A DNA stretch of 64,000 nucleotides, taken from NCBI GenBank assembly GCA_002298165.1, contig DBMI01000038.1, forward strand, positions 1 to 64,000, in the 5' to 3' direction. Positions 63,536 to 64,000 of the stretch are shown one piece after another. The DNA comes from Desulfarculales bacterium UBA702. Its GTDB lineage: Bacteria; Desulfobacterota; Syntrophobacteria; Syntrophobacterales; Syntrophobacteraceae. The notes beneath the pieces are model-generated. The model did no database searches and was not told where the DNA came from. It saw nothing but the letters and a program-made list of their open reading frames with translations. A program made the translations under genes and the position numbers. How positions within the stretch are numbered: position 1 is the first letter of the stretch; each line of letters starts with the position of its first letter.

Positions 63536-63814
63536 TCAATGTGGGTAATAGCTGGAACTCTGGCCTGGTCTTTGCCAAATCAACAGACCATCGCGATAAA
63601 CCTCGCGGATTCTATGAAACGGAATATCTATAATCTCACCGCTCTCGTCTTCGAGTTGACAGGAGAATCGGTTTCCTTCCTCGAAGTGGATTTTCCCGAT
63701 TGGAACTCGGATGATTCTCCGCGCGATATGATCGAGATAGCCTATTTCGAAAAAACCTGATCCGAATTCCCCATCCCAGCGGATTCTATTTAGCAGATCC
63801 TGAATCGGGGTCAC
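63536..63814 (-). CDS. MJ1316-domain protein (DUF504, RNA end-recognition)
   Basis: 93 residues from GTG 63814, just before PIQDLLNRIRWDGEFGSGFFEIGYLDH; the frame is open to 63877, which would overlap the next gene by 31 bases. The rest has RVPIGKIHFEEGNRFSCQLEDESGEIIDIPFHRIREVYRDGLLIW. The MJ1316 (formerly DUF504) domain is reported to recognise 2',3'-cyclic phosphate RNA ends and appears with RNA-repair systems in archaea. It is adjacent to the BaiN-like gene. A role in bacterial RNA repair is only inferred. Confidence 0.85.
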   Translation of the reverse strand: MTPIQDLLNRIRWDGEFGSGFFEIGYLDHIARRIIRVPIGKIHFEEGNRFSCQLEDESGEIIDIPFHRIREVYRDGLLIWQRPGQSSSYYPH

Positions 63815-63846
63815 TGTTTGACTTTCGTGTTTCAGCCCTGGACCGT

Positions 63847-64000
63847 TCAGGCGCTTTTCTGGCAATTGATAATCCACGGTACGCCGAATTGGTCAACAAG
63901 CATTCCGAAACGCTCGGCCCAGAAAGTTTCCTGCAGCGCCATTTCAACGGTCCCGTTCTCGGCCAATGCAGAAAAGATGCGCTCTGCCTCTGCCGAATCG
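63847..64000 (-). CDS. VOC-family (PhnB/glyoxalase-like) protein, 5' end outside window
   Basis: Last 50 codons of a minus-strand gene, cut at the window edge. The protein reads EAERIFSALAENGTVEMAL, then ETFWAERFGMLVDQFGVPWIINC, the C-terminal signature of PhnB-like VOC proteins. It ends in TGA at 63847. The metal-binding first half is not in the window. Function unknown, often linked to antibiotic or metabolite resistance. Confidence 0.82.
   Translation of the reverse strand, partial: DSAEAERIFSALAENGTVEMALQETFWAERFGMLVDQFGVPWIINCQKSA

Noticed and set aside
1..64000. CRISPR arrays, rRNA genes, complete prophage or insertion sequence
   Set aside because: No regularly spaced repeats, no rRNA motifs, no integrase or full transposase seen in the window.

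Overview
The window looks like chromosomal DNA from a moderately GC-rich Gram-negative bacterium, most likely an anaerobic member of the Desulfobacterota (former Deltaproteobacteria, Syntrophobacter-like). This is an inference from gene content: a PyrK-PyrD type 1B pair, an iron-sulfur flavoprotein, a rubredoxin-like protein, a PxxKW cysteine-rich protein, a c-di-GMP-I riboswitch, a pentaheme cytochrome, a molybdopterin oxidoreductase and large hybrid sensor kinases. No rRNA marker is present, so the genus cannot be fixed.

Region 1 (1-15.6 kb) is a surface-polysaccharide locus. It has WecE and a YfhO-type membrane protein on the minus strand. A plus-strand operon of ten genes follows (3.9-12.3 kb): an IS5-type transposase fragment joined in frame to a GtrB-like glycosyltransferase, two methyltransferases, a beta-propeller protein, a NeuD-like acyltransferase, a carrier protein, an SDR reductase, a GNAT, a stand-alone adenylation enzyme and GtrA. 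Three more minus-strand genes follow: a zinc-ribbon methyltransferase, WbqC and a GT-C-like membrane protein. Together these could make an amino sugar, charge an amino or hydroxy acid on a carrier, transfer it to the sugar, and flip or attach the product.

Region 2 (15.8-26.5 kb) holds a secreted CAP-domain protein behind a c-di-GMP-I riboswitch, then pgeF-pyrK-pyrD, an Fe-S flavoprotein, a HIT protein, a rubredoxin-like protein, an M48 protease with a DUF554 protein, tRNA-Leu(TAG), and tig-clpP. Region 3 (26.8-31.5 kb) holds a Cache-only protein and a substrate-binding protein paired with a hybrid histidine kinase.

Region 4 (31.4-47.7 kb) is mainly housekeeping: pth, rplY, prs, tRNA-Gln, ispE, a DUF1844 protein and serA. 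It continues with an alcohol dehydrogenase, a molybdopterin oxidoreductase with a substituted Fe-S ligand, DUF4186 and SYLF proteins, a FadR-type regulator with a glycerate 2-kinase, a cold-shock protein, and egtB-egtD.

Region 5 (47.9-64 kb) has a small Fe-S protein, a second sensor kinase plus binding-protein pair, a Tat-exported PLP enzyme, a POT transporter, small conserved proteins, and a gene-poor AT-rich stretch with direct repeats ahead of the pentaheme cytochrome. After that come an alpha/beta hydrolase, two paralogous glycine-rich proteins (one fused to a MucR-type zinc finger), a BaiN/HI0933 flavoprotein, an MJ1316-domain protein, and a VOC-family gene cut by the window edge. No CRISPR array, rRNA or complete mobile element was seen.
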